From assembly GCA_013822725.1 (NCBI GenBank), contig PNKX01000003.1, positions 1 through 64,000 on the forward strand: a DNA stretch of 64,000 bases, read 5' to 3'. The translations under genes and the position numbers were made by a program. The DNA is from Pirellula sp. GTDB lineage: Bacteria; Planctomycetota; Planctomycetia; Pirellulales; Lacipirellulaceae. The notes under the pieces are model-generated. The model did no database searches, was not told the DNA's origin, and saw only the letters and a program-made list of their open reading frames with translations. Shown here piece after piece: positions 17,466 through 25,854 of the stretch; the stretch's first letter is position 1, and every line of letters starts with the position of its first letter.

Positions 17466-19325
17466 ATGCCTGCGCTCGGATCCCATACCGCCGACCTGCT
17501 GGTGATCGCCGCCTATCTGGCGGCGACGCTGATCATTGGCTTGTGGGCGCACCGGCTATTGCGCACTGGTCCCGAGGACGAAGAGAGTTACTACCTCGCT
17601 GACCGTCGCGTCCCCGCGTGGATGAATGGAGTGTCGTACGCCGCGACCGCGATCAACGCCGACGTGGCGCCGCTGTACTGCGGCATGGCGGCGGTGATTG
17701 GGTTGCCGGTCGCGTGGTTCTACCTGTCGCGGTTCGGGCTCGCGTGGATGATCGTCGCGATGCTCTTTGCCGCGCGCTGGCGACAACTCAACATCCGCAC
17801 GGGGCCCGAGTTCTACGCGCTCCGCTTCGGCGGCCGCGGCGCCCGCTTAGTGCGCATCTACACGGCGCTGTTCGCGGTGGCGGTGAGCATGGTTCCCTGG
17901 ATCGGCGCCGGGTTGCTCGGAACGCACAAGATCATGCAGCCAGTCTTGGGGATCGAGAGCAAGTGGGCGACCCTGGCGTGCGTCGTGCCGTTGGTCGCCG
18001 GGTACGTGTGGGTCTCGGGGTTCGCCGGGGTGCTGATCACCGACGTGTTCCAATCCGCCGTGATCGTCGTCGCCAGCGCGGCGCTGTTGATCGCCGTGCT
18101 GATCAACGTCGGCGGGCCGTCCGAGTTGGCCGAAGCGATCAAGGTTGCTCACCCCGCCGAGCAGGGCGAGATTCTCTCGTCGCTGCCAGCGCCGGGGCAC
18201 GAGATTTTGGGGCCGCTGCTGGTGGTCGCGTGGCTGATCGTCCCCACGATTGGCCGAGGCGGGAGCGTCGATCTCGACGGGCAGCGCATCTTTTCCTGCC
18301 GCACCGCGCGCGAAGCGGCGAAGGTGACCATTTGGGGTCAACTCGCGATGTTCGTCATGCTGCTGCTGATCACGCTCCCCGTGCTGGGGATGCTCGCCAA
18401 GCATCCCGATCTTTACCACGCCACGCGCGGCGATCGCGAGCAGGTCTATGGGTTGATGCTCGTCGAATACCTCCCGCCCGGCGTGCTGGGACTTGTCGTG
18501 GCCGGCGCGCTGGCGAGCGTGATGTCGACGATCAGCGGCTACTTGAATTACGGATCGCAGACGGTCGTAAACGATGTGCTGCGCCAACTCTTCCCCAACG
18601 CGGCGCTGCTCGATCCCCGCCACCCGCGCGTGCTGTGGGTCGGTCGCGCGATTACGCTGGTGATTCTGCTCGCCGGCGTCTGGGTGATGCAGGCCTCCGA
18701 CTCGCTCTTCCGCATCGCCATGGTGATCAGCGGGATGTTCGCTGCGTCGGCCGCGTACTACTGGGCCCAGTGGTGGTGGTGGCGCGCGAACCTCGCTTCG
18801 TGGGTCGCCGCCATGGTGGGCGGGCCTGTAATCTACTTCTTTCTCGACTGGTTGCTGCCGCAATCGGCTTGGTGGAACGCTCAACTCGCCGCCGGCGAGG
18901 CGGCGATCGATGCGCTGGCGATGCTCCACGCGATGATCGGGATCGTGCTGACGACGTGCTTGTGGGTCGTCGTCGCACTCCTGACGAAGCCGGAGAGTGA
19001 CGAGACGCTCACGTCGTTCTACCTCCGCGCTCGCCCACTTGGTTGGTGGGAACCAGTGCGACGGATGATCGCCGCTGAAGTCCCGCAGCAATCCTCTGCG
19101 CCCGTTACGCCGTCGCTGCCGGCCGAGCCGCGTTTTCTGCTGCTCGGCGGGCTTGGCGTCGCCCTCGTCGGCGCCGCGTGGATCGCCGCGGGGGTGCTGG
19201 GGGTTTCTCAACTCACGGTCGGCAACTGTACCGTCGCCGCGGGCCTGTTGATCGCGGCCGCGGCGGGCGGATTCGTATTTCGTTACTTGTTCGACTGGCA
19301 CATGAATCGGTTGGAGGCTGACTGA
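17466..19325 (+). CDS. Sodium:solute symporter (SSS family)
   Basis: 619 residues with about 13-14 hydrophobic segments, starting LLVIAAYLAATLIIGLWAH and YYLADRRVPAWMNGVSYAAT, the typical SSS opening. The core motif GRGGSVDLDGQRIFSCRTAREA and the LGLVVAGALASVMSTISGYLNYGS helix also fit. It imports a small solute, often a sugar or sialic-acid-like compound, with sodium. It ends 4 bp before the next gene, so translation is probably coupled. Likely the uptake step for the operon substrate. Confidence 0.87.
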   Translation: MPALGSHTADLLVIAAYLAATLIIGLWAHRLLRTGPEDEESYYLADRRVPAWMNGVSYAATAINADVAPLYCGMAAVIGLPVAWFYLSRFGLAWMIVAMLFAARWRQLNIRTGPEFYALRFGGRGARLVRIYTALFAVAVSMVPWIGAGLLGTHKIMQPVLGIESKWATLACVVPLVAGYVWVSGFAGVLITDVFQSAVIVVASAALLIAVLINVGGPSELAEAIKVAHPAEQGEILSSLPAPGHEILGPLLVVAWLIVPTIGRGGSVDLDGQRIFSCRTAREAAKVTIWGQLAMFVMLLLITLPVLGMLAKHPDLYHATRGDREQVYGLMLVEYLPPGVLGLVVAGALASVMSTISGYLNYGSQTVVNDVLRQLFPNAALLDPRHPRVLWVGRAITLVILLAGVWVMQASDSLFRIAMVISGMFAASAAYYWAQWWWWRANLASWVAAMVGGPVIYFFLDWLLPQSAWWNAQLAAGEAAIDALAMLHAMIGIVLTTCLWVVVALLTKPESDETLTSFYLRARPLGWWEPVRRMIAAEVPQQSSAPVTPSLPAEPRFLLLGGLGVALVGAAWIAAGVLGVSQLTVGNCTVAAGLLIAAAAGGFVFRYLFDWHMNRLEAD

Positions 19326-19329
19326 AGCC

Positions 19330-21087
19330 ATGGCGTGTTCCTCGAAGACAGTTCCGTGTTGTTTACTGATGGCCGCGGTCATCGCGTCGATTGGATTGAA
19401 TCCCGCAGTGGCCGCTGACGTCGAGAAATCGACTGTCGTTGAACTGAACGACTACGACGTGATCATCGCCGGCGGATCGACCGCCGCGTTTGCGGCCGCC
19501 ATTGCCGCCGCTGAGAGCGGAGCCCGTACGGCGCTCTTGGAGCCGACCGACTGGGTCGGCGGTCAGCTTACGAGCAGCGGCGTCCCTGCGGTCGATGAGG
19601 CTTGGCATACGATCAAGGCCAAGGCGCCTGACACGCAGTCGTACAGCGTCGCCAAGGTCGCCCGCGACCCGGCAAACATCACGCCGAGCTTTCACGCCCT
19701 GATGAAGGGGCTCGAGAATCCTGCCGACTGCTGGGTGAGTCGGTTCTGCTACTGTCCAGACAGCTTCGTCCGTCAACTCGCGCCGCTGGAGAAGAAAGTG
19801 AGCGACAAACTCACGGTCTATCTCGACACGGTCGTGAAAAACGTCGAGATGAGCGCCGACGGCAAGCGGATCGTCTCGATCACGGCGATCGAACGGAAGC
19901 CGAAACCAGGGGTGCTGCACAAAGGTTACGACCGGCTGCCGTCGCAGGATCTAGCTGACTGGTACTCGCCGCAAGATTCGACTCGCTTCTCGAAGCGGGT
20001 CCTCCGCTTTGGTTCTGTTGCCGGTGCGAAGCGGGCGCCGGTGTTCATCGAAGCGACTGAGTGGGGCGAAATTCTCGCGCTGGCCGACGCGCCGTATCTG
20101 CAAGGGGTCGAGTCGACCGACGGCGGCCTCGCGGGGGACGACCGCACCGGCCAGGCGACCGTCTACTGCTTCGTCGAAGAGTTCCTCGAGAACCCTGCCG
20201 ACGAGCCGAAGTCGAATGTGCCGCTCGACCGGATGGGGTTTGCGACGTACGAAGGTCGTCCCGACGCGTGGAACCAGGTTTGGACTTACCGCCGCATCCG
20301 TGGGGAAGGGGTGCCGGCGGCGGGCGATCTCTGTCTGCAGAACTGGGGGTACTCCGCCAAGGTCGGCAATGGCGGAAACGACTATCCCTTCGGGTACCTC
20401 TTTCCTTCGAAAGCCGATGCCGCCGCCACGCGGGACGACTGGCAGGGGGGCATCGACGTCGCCGTGCTCGCAGGTGCTGAGGAGCGGGCCCTGGGTTGGC
20501 ACGAGTGGTTCAAACAGAACACGCCAGAGGGGATCGATCCCAAGCAGATTGTGCTGAACTCCTCAGTGTTGGGGACCGGCCACGGACTCGCAAAGCTGCC
20601 GTATATTCGCGACACGCGCCGTTCGATCGGACTGGACGGGTATGTGTTGCCAATGGCCGACATGGTGGGCGACAGCGCCGATCGGACGGGGACGAAGTTC
20701 GACGACCGGATCGCCCTGGGCGCCTACCCAGCCGACATTCATCCGATCGTGGGGCGTGAATTCCCGAAGTACATCTACGCCTATCACGACACGTTGCCGT
20801 TCTACATTCCGTTCCGGTCGCTGACGAACGAGCAGGTCGAGAACATGCTGGTCGCCGGGAAGACGATGGCGCAGAGCTTCATGGCTAACTCGGCGACGCG
20901 ACTCCATCCGACCGAATGGTCGACCGGAACCGCCGCCGGAGTGGCCGCAGCGTACATGGCAAAGACGGGAAAGACGTCGCGGCAGGCGCTAGAGTCGATC
21001 GCCGAGGTGCAGGAGCTCGTCAACAAGATGACTCCAATCGACTGGACGGTGCCGAAGGATGCGCTCCACGAGGTGACGACGAAGTAG
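19330..21087 (+). CDS. Secreted FAD-dependent oxidoreductase
   Basis: 585 residues with a signal peptide (about 28 residues, ending PAVAAD). The FAD-binding Rossmann motif is DVIIAGGSTAAFAAAIAAAE followed by LLEPTDWVGGQLTSSG, which puts it in the FAD_oxidored family common in Planctomycetota and Bacteroidota next to polysaccharide genes. Late motifs (DIHPIVGREFPKYIY, FRSLTNEQVENMLVAGKTM) complete the FAD site. Substrate unknown. Last gene of the operon; a palindromic repeat follows at 21107. Confidence 0.85.
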   Translation: MACSSKTVPCCLLMAAVIASIGLNPAVAADVEKSTVVELNDYDVIIAGGSTAAFAAAIAAAESGARTALLEPTDWVGGQLTSSGVPAVDEAWHTIKAKAPDTQSYSVAKVARDPANITPSFHALMKGLENPADCWVSRFCYCPDSFVRQLAPLEKKVSDKLTVYLDTVVKNVEMSADGKRIVSITAIERKPKPGVLHKGYDRLPSQDLADWYSPQDSTRFSKRVLRFGSVAGAKRAPVFIEATEWGEILALADAPYLQGVESTDGGLAGDDRTGQATVYCFVEEFLENPADEPKSNVPLDRMGFATYEGRPDAWNQVWTYRRIRGEGVPAAGDLCLQNWGYSAKVGNGGNDYPFGYLFPSKADAAATRDDWQGGIDVAVLAGAEERALGWHEWFKQNTPEGIDPKQIVLNSSVLGTGHGLAKLPYIRDTRRSIGLDGYVLPMADMVGDSADRTGTKFDDRIALGAYPADIHPIVGREFPKYIYAYHDTLPFYIPFRSLTNEQVENMLVAGKTMAQSFMANSATRLHPTEWSTGTAAGVAAAYMAKTGKTSRQALESIAEVQELVNKMTPIDWTVPKDALHEVTTK

Positions 21088-21106
21088 TCGGTCGCGGTCG
21101 TCTCTA

Positions 21107-21137
21107 ACGCTCCAGCGGGTCGTTGACCCGCGGCTAC
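21107..21137. repeat. CGGCTAC-ended palindromic repeat, copy 2
   Basis: Core CGGGTC-GTT-GACCCG, ending CGGCTAC. It lies 20 bp after the stop codon of the flavoprotein gene and could serve as a transcript 3' end. Confidence 0.7.
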
Positions 21138-21356
21138 TGCGTGAAGCGGTGTGGACTCATTGGTCCATTGTGGCAATGCGAAACAATTTATCCGCGCCGC
21201 CACTTTCTGGCGATTCTGGCGCCTATTTGCTTGGACATTTCGTCCCGACGCGTAGACTAACCGCTGCGCAGGAGCAGCGCTGAGGCGAAGTCGCGTTCGT
21301 CCTCGCTTGTCTTCAGTGCGTGCGGCGATTCGTTCGCCCGCGCCGGGAAGGGACTC

Positions 21357-22427
21357 ATGAGTACGCGCCGGATGGCGAGCCCCCCGCACATTACGGGGCT
21401 CGTCGGAACGGGGAGGCTTGTCGGGTCGTCAGTCGCGACATGTCGCTTGCGCGGTGAGATTGCGCGCTTTGCGCAGTTTGCGTCGAACGTGCTCATCACT
21501 GGGCCAAGCGGCACCGGAAAGGAACTCGTTGCGCGCGAAGTCCATGCCCAGAGCGCCCGCGCGGACCGTCCTTTCGTGCCGGTTGATTGCGCGTCGCTCG
21601 TCGGTGAGCTGATGGCAAGCCAACTCTTTGGCCACGTCGCCGGTGCTTTCACCGGGGCCAACTGCGAGGCGCTAGGTTGTTTCCAGGCGGCCAACGGCGG
21701 CACGCTTTTCTTGGACGAAATTGGCGAACTCGAGCTACCGCTACAGGCGAAGCTGCTGCGCGTGCTGCAAGAGCGCGTCGTGACGCCAGTCGGCAGCTAC
21801 GAAGGCCGGCCGATCGACGTGCGCGTCGTGGCGGCGACGAACCGGAACTTGCTCCATGAAGTGCGGGCCGGGCGGTTCCGCGAAGATCTCTACTATCGAC
21901 TGCATGTGGTCCATTTGCAGACTGTTCCACTGCGGGAGCGGCCGTCCGACATTCCCGAGTTGGCGGCGGCGTTTCTGCGGCAATTGGCGTCGGACGGGTT
22001 ACCTGCTTGCGAGCTTGCCGATGACGCTTGCGCGCCGCTGACGGCGTACGACTGGCAAGGGAACGTGCGGCAGTTGCGGAACGTGTTGGAGCAGGCGGTG
22101 ATCGAGGCCCAGGGGCCGCTGCTGCATGCGGGGGACCTGACGGCGCTGCTTGAAGAGGAGTGGGAGCAGGAAGAACCGAATCGCTGCGATGAACTTGGCG
22201 CCGAGTGCAGCGAGGTTGAATCTGCCGCTGTCGAAATTGAACCGAAGCGCGTCAGCGCCGGTCGACTCACATGGACGACGTTGGCGGAGATGGAGCGGGA
22301 GCATCTTGTGAGGACGTTGGACCTCACCTTCTTTAATCGCGCCGCCGCGGCGCGGCTGCTGGGAATTAGCCGGCAGGCGTTGTTGCGGAAGATGGAGCGT
22401 CATGGGATTGCCGGGCCTGAGTTCTAG
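21357..22427 (+). CDS. Sigma-54 interacting AAA+ activator without receiver domain
   Basis: 356 residues; the start has GGGAAGGGA upstream. Walker A GPSGTGKE (residues 49-56), sigma-54 contact loop GAFTGA (96-101), Walker B GGTLFLDE (114-121), the arginine finger region RFREDLYYRL and a C-terminal Fis-type helix-turn-helix (AAAARLLGISRQALLRKME). It hydrolyses ATP to open sigma-54 promoters. There is almost no N-terminal sensor (about 20 residues), so control must come from its amount or a partner. The pseudo-receiver gene 484 bp downstream is a candidate partner. PrsR, the known activator of PEP-CTERM genes, is of this class, and PEP-CTERM genes follow. Confidence 0.88.
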   Translation: MSTRRMASPPHITGLVGTGRLVGSSVATCRLRGEIARFAQFASNVLITGPSGTGKELVAREVHAQSARADRPFVPVDCASLVGELMASQLFGHVAGAFTGANCEALGCFQAANGGTLFLDEIGELELPLQAKLLRVLQERVVTPVGSYEGRPIDVRVVAATNRNLLHEVRAGRFREDLYYRLHVVHLQTVPLRERPSDIPELAAAFLRQLASDGLPACELADDACAPLTAYDWQGNVRQLRNVLEQAVIEAQGPLLHAGDLTALLEEEWEQEEPNRCDELGAECSEVESAAVEIEPKRVSAGRLTWTTLAEMEREHLVRTLDLTFFNRAAAARLLGISRQALLRKMERHGIAGPEF

Positions 22428-22608
22428 GCTGCGTCTTGCTGTTTGCTGAGAGCTGCGCACCAGGGTGCGCGAAAGCCTTCATGCGGCGTCAAGTACTGAC
22501 TACTCGGTACTCTGAACTTGATCGCCCTGCAACATCCGCCGCAGCTCATGCCCCCAGTGTCAAAGGTTTTCATGAGATAGCGATTGGATAGGGGGCTACA
22601 CGGCGGCG

Positions 22609-22669
22609 CGTCCGGATTCGGACGTTTTGCCGGTGATTCAGCTCCGGCATTCACGTCCGGATGCGGACG
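22609..22669. promoter_or_regulatory. Two CGTCCG-N4-CGGACG palindromes (candidate operators)
   Basis: CGTCCG-GATT-CGGACG at 22609-22624 and CGTCCG-GATG-CGGACG at 22654-22669, centres 45 bp apart (close to four helical turns), with a third palindrome (GCCGG...CCGGC) between them. They lie in the gap between the sigma-54 activator gene and the receiver gene, upstream of a sigma-54-like promoter. Placement fits an upstream activating sequence. Confidence 0.5.
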
Positions 22670-22787
22670 CTTCTATTCTTTTATCGGACGCCTCGATCGC
22701 TTGATCGCGACGTGTCTTCTGCGCGAGAGCGAACCAACTCGCTACGGCGACGCGACTTGCGCTGATTCTTGCCGACGTCTCAGCGGT

Positions 22788-22807
22788 TTGGCGCGCGGCG
22801 TGCTTTA
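22788..22807 (+). promoter_or_regulatory. Candidate sigma-54 promoter upstream of the receiver gene
   Basis: TTTGGCGCGCGGCGTGCTTT has GG (22791-22792) and GC (22803-22804) separated by exactly 10 bp, as sigma-54 needs at -24/-12, with a fair match to TTGGCACG-N4-TTGC. It is about 105 bp before the ATG at 22912. The surrounding sequence is GC-rich, so chance matches are possible. Confidence 0.4.
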
Positions 22808-22911
22808 AGAGAGGCGTTCGATAAGACGGAAACGCGAGCTGATGGAAGCCGCGGTTGCGCCGCGCACTGCTGGCGAGCCGGCAGCGGCGCCCAAAGCATG
22901 GGAGGACGCTC

Positions 22912-23325
22912 ATGAACGCTACAACTCGGCGAGTCGACGACTTGATTGTCGTCGATGCTGCGCCTGACGACTACGCACCGCTCTTCTTGGACGAGCGGCT
23001 GCACGATATTCCTTGCCGACAGTTCGCTTCGGGTGAAGCGGCGCTGCGGCAGTTTGACCCATCCCGGGCGACCTTGTGGATGGTGAATACGCGGCTCCCC
23101 GACATGACGGGAGTCAGCTTCTTGGAACTGCTCCGACAGCGCGTGCGGCGCTGTCCGGTCTTTCTGATCTCCGATGAGCATTCGCTCGAAGATGAACTTG
23201 CGGCTCGCGCTGCGGGAGCCTCGGCGTATCTCTGCAAGCCAGTCAACGGAGCTTGGCTGCGACTTTGTCGGGACGCGATCTCGCGGCCGGCGCAGCGGCG
23301 GGGGGCGCCGCAGTCGATGAGCTAG
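22912..23325 (+). CDS. Stand-alone response-regulator receiver with Asn at the phospho-acceptor site
   Basis: 137 residues from the ATG at 22912, directly after GGGAGGACGCTC; longer frames lack a site. CheY-like fold: VVDAAPDD (Asp15, Asp19/20 region), WMVNTRLPDMTG where the acceptor Asp is Asn59, LISDEH with Ser87 for the usual Thr/Ser, and YLCKPV with Lys109. It lacks an output domain. Normal Asp phosphorylation should not work, so it is a pseudo-receiver, perhaps a protein-protein switch for the sigma-54 activator encoded upstream. Confidence 0.8.
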   Translation: MNATTRRVDDLIVVDAAPDDYAPLFLDERLHDIPCRQFASGEAALRQFDPSRATLWMVNTRLPDMTGVSFLELLRQRVRRCPVFLISDEHSLEDELAARAAGASAYLCKPVNGAWLRLCRDAISRPAQRRGAPQSMS

Positions 23326-23464
23326 AGAGCATTTCTGATTCGCGCCGCCGATTCGATCGGCAAGCGGCCCGACCCACAGCGGAGACGGGGGTTGAGCAGC
23401 CTAACCGTAGCACCCATCTATCAGACAATCGACGCCAATTCAACTTTCCATAAGGAGTGATCTC

Positions 23465-23668
23465 ATGACCGTGGCCTATGTCCTGCCGTTTGATCTGGAA
23501 CAAGAGAACTGCGACTCGTTCGGCGAGTTGTCGGGCTTTCAGAAGGTGCGGCCAAACCGCGACGGGCATATGCCGGTGGGAAGCGACCGAGCGCGGCACC
23601 GGAGCAGCCGGCGAAACCAACCCTGGCGGAATCGACGCGGGAGCGCCTCGCGGGCGACGTCGAAATGA
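23465..23668 (+). CDS. Small hypothetical protein (67 aa)
   Basis: MTVAYVLPFDLEQENC opens the frame; the second half is Arg-rich and less convincing. Support comes from the leader: AAGGAGTGATCTCATGA, shared almost exactly with the next two genes. It may be a short regulatory protein or the decayed front of a former gene. No family recognised. Confidence 0.4.
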   Translation: MTVAYVLPFDLEQENCDSFGELSGFQKVRPNRDGHMPVGSDRARHRSSRRNQPWRNRRGSASRATSK

Positions 23669-23740
23669 TGCGACCTCGACTGCAACGCTAACTGAATATG
23701 CGCCTATCGATTTGGGAGCGGCGCTTCGTCGACCTTGGGC

Positions 23741-23757
23741 TCGGCGGGAGTCTTGCC
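23741..23757 (+). promoter_or_regulatory. Candidate sigma-54 promoter before a PEP-CTERM gene
   Basis: TCGGCGGGAGTCTTGCC keeps GG-N10-GC and the TTGC box, matching about 9 of 13 consensus positions, and ends 47 bp before the ATG at 23804. Placement next to a sigma-54 activator gene makes it worth testing; the match alone is moderate. Confidence 0.4.
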
Positions 23758-23803
23758 CTCCCAAAATATTTCTCAACCTTATCTCGACACCGGGAGTGAT
23801 CTC

Positions 23804-24472
23804 ATGACACCACAATTTTTGAAGCGTTTCTGTTCCGTCGCTGCGGCGGCATTGGCGATCGTCGCCGTTTGGAGCGGCGCGGCGGCGGCGATTCCGATTC
23901 CATTGTTCAACACCGGGACCGACCCCGTGAACGCTGCCTGGGGGGCGGCCAACGTTCCCGACATTCATTACTTTTACACGTTGTCGCCCACGGCCGGACC
24001 GCCCGTGACGGTCGACGCCACCGGCTATCCGATCGCCGGTGGACCGTGGGTGGCGAACAATGCGAACTCGCGGTGGATCGGCCCTGACCAGTTCAGCTAT
24101 GGACCGGCGGGCAACTATACCTACGCGACTCAGTTCTTCTTGCCGCCGACCACGAATCTCAGCACGGTCAGCGTCAGCGGCATGTGGGCGACCGACGATC
24201 CGGGGCTCGACATCGAGATCAACACCCTCTCGACGGGACAGGTGAGCGCCGGGTTCACTTCGCTTGTGCCGTTCAGCATTACCAGCGGATTTCAGCTCGG
24301 GCTGAACACGATCGAGTTCCTGGTGCAGAACGCCGGCGGTCCGACGGGACTGCGAGTCGACAAGATTCAGGGTTCTTACTCGCTGATTCCCGAGCCAGGA
24401 ACGTTCGCCCTGGCAGCGGCTGGTCTGGCGAGAATCGCGGCGATACGACGGCGGAGGGCGACGACTCTGTAG
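23804..24472 (+). CDS. PEP-CTERM sorting-domain protein
   Basis: 222 residues from the ATG at 23804 (GGGAGTGATCTC upstream). Signal peptide ending in AAAAIP, then a beta-rich domain (WVANNANSRWIGPDQFSYG, YATQFFLP, VSVSGMWATDDPGLDI) like those of PEP-CTERM proteins predicted to be extracellular, then IPEPGTFALAAAGLARIAAI and RRRR. Here the motif is IPEP, a tolerated variant. It follows the receiver and small ORF on the same strand. Confidence 0.82.
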   Translation: MTPQFLKRFCSVAAAALAIVAVWSGAAAAIPIPLFNTGTDPVNAAWGAANVPDIHYFYTLSPTAGPPVTVDATGYPIAGGPWVANNANSRWIGPDQFSYGPAGNYTYATQFFLPPTTNLSTVSVSGMWATDDPGLDIEINTLSTGQVSAGFTSLVPFSITSGFQLGLNTIEFLVQNAGGPTGLRVDKIQGSYSLIPEPGTFALAAAGLARIAAIRRRRATTL

Positions 24473-24550
24473 ACCGGCGTGCAGCTGACACTTGCGACCA
24501 ACTTATCTATCTGAATCCCACGAACCATTCAACTCTTTGGAGCTGATCTC

Positions 24551-25612
24551 ATGAACGCAACGTTGACTCGCCTGAGCGTCGCCTTGACGCTCGCCATCGG
24601 AACCCTTTCGACCCTCAACCAAGCCTCCGCCGATCCTTTGCCCGGACGCGACCTACTGAAGTTCTCGCAGAAGCCGATGGTCACGACGCCGATCCCAGAC
24701 AACAACGGCACTGTCACGACCTACGGCGGGCACGATGAGTTGAGCACTGCTTACGGCTTCGGCCAACCGGGGGCGGTCATTCCGCTTTACCAAGGGAAGT
24801 TCATGGCGGACGACTTCGCCGATACGTTAAGCAGTCCCGTGGTTCACGTGAAGTGGTGGGGTTCGTACTTTAAGGACTTAATCAACCCGGCGATGCCGGT
24901 CGACAAGTTTCTTATCTCGTTCGAGAGCGACGTGCCCCAAGGGCCGAACACTCCGTTTAGTCATCCCGGCACGCCGTTGTTGAACCAAGTGGTGTTTCGC
25001 AATCCCTTGGCGCCAGGATCAGGCACCTTTACGGAGAAACTGATCCGCGGTCCCGATCCGGTCGTCAACGAATCGCTGTACGAGTACAATGCCGAATTGC
25101 ACCTGGGGAAGGCCTTCCCGGAGATTAAGGACACTGTTTACTGGTTGAAGATCGTAGCCCTGGTGGACGCGCTGCCAGGGATCACCTTCGATCCTTATAA
25201 TCCTCAGAACAGCCCGATCCCGATCACGCAATGGGGCTGGCACAACCGCGACTACACGGTGAATAACCCGTTGGCGTCGCCGGCCGTGTTGCCTGGCGAG
25301 AAAGTGGTCGGACAGGTCGGCGCCGGCACGCCAGTATGGCACTTCCAAGATGATTCGGTGCAGGGCGACGTGCGGATCAATACGACGACCTCAGGCGGCT
25401 TGGTGATGCCTTTCATCGACCAGCAGAACATGGTTCCGCAACATTACATGGACTTGGCCGACGGCCCGGCTGGCAACACCGCAGCGGTTCCGCCGATCAG
25501 CTCGTTCTCGAAGGATCTGGCGTTCGAACTCTACACGGTGGTGCCAGAACCGACGGGCGTGGCGTTGCTGGCGATGGGGATGATGGGATTGGCGTTGCGA
25601 CGTAAAGGTTAG
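24551..25612 (+). CDS. PEP-CTERM sorting-domain protein
   Basis: 353 residues, starting 78 bp after the previous PEP-CTERM gene with the related leader GGAGCTGATCTCATGA. Signal peptide (to about ASAD), an extracellular domain of unknown family with DDFAD and VHVKWWGSYF motifs (a DUF7901-type look, uncertain), and the tail VPEPTGVALLAMGMMGLAL with RRKG. I searched the short gap upstream for a sigma-54 promoter and found none, so it may be cotranscribed with its neighbour. A good terminator follows. Confidence 0.82.
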   Translation: MNATLTRLSVALTLAIGTLSTLNQASADPLPGRDLLKFSQKPMVTTPIPDNNGTVTTYGGHDELSTAYGFGQPGAVIPLYQGKFMADDFADTLSSPVVHVKWWGSYFKDLINPAMPVDKFLISFESDVPQGPNTPFSHPGTPLLNQVVFRNPLAPGSGTFTEKLIRGPDPVVNESLYEYNAELHLGKAFPEIKDTVYWLKIVALVDALPGITFDPYNPQNSPIPITQWGWHNRDYTVNNPLASPAVLPGEKVVGQVGAGTPVWHFQDDSVQGDVRINTTTSGGLVMPFIDQQNMVPQHYMDLADGPAGNTAAVPPISSFSKDLAFELYTVVPEPTGVALLAMGMMGLALRRKG

Positions 25613-25647
25613 GCGTGGTGAGTTTTTGCATAGGTGATTGAACGTCT

Positions 25648-25684
25648 CGGCCGTGGGGTTTGCCCTGCGGCCGGGATTTTTTGT
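25648..25684 (+). terminator. Rho-independent terminator
   Basis: Stem CGGCCG...CGGCCG extended by GGG/CCC around a short TTTG loop, followed by GGGATTTTTTG. It lies 36 bp after the stop codon of the 24551-25612 PEP-CTERM gene and closes that unit. Confidence 0.8.
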
Positions 25685-25854
25685 TGCTGCGGGGCAAAGA
25701 TCCGCGGCTACTGGTTGCGCGAATTGCTCGGGCGGGATGCGCGGATGTTCGTTTTGAATTTGATACAGTGAACTACTGAACGAAGGCCGCGGCAAAGCCG
25801 TTTGCTGCTTCTCTGTTTTCTCATCACCATTTATCTGCACGAAGGGTTTACGCC

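Noticed and set aside
16041..19382. Long minus-strand open frames (503 and 511 codons) opposite the Gfo/Idh/MocA and symporter genes
   Set aside because: They are antisense to genes with clear family motifs and have the Arg/His/Asp/Gln-rich composition usual for shadows in GC-rich DNA.
24473..24550. Sigma-54 promoter before the second PEP-CTERM gene
   Set aside because: The only TTGC box (near 24492) has no GG at the required distance.
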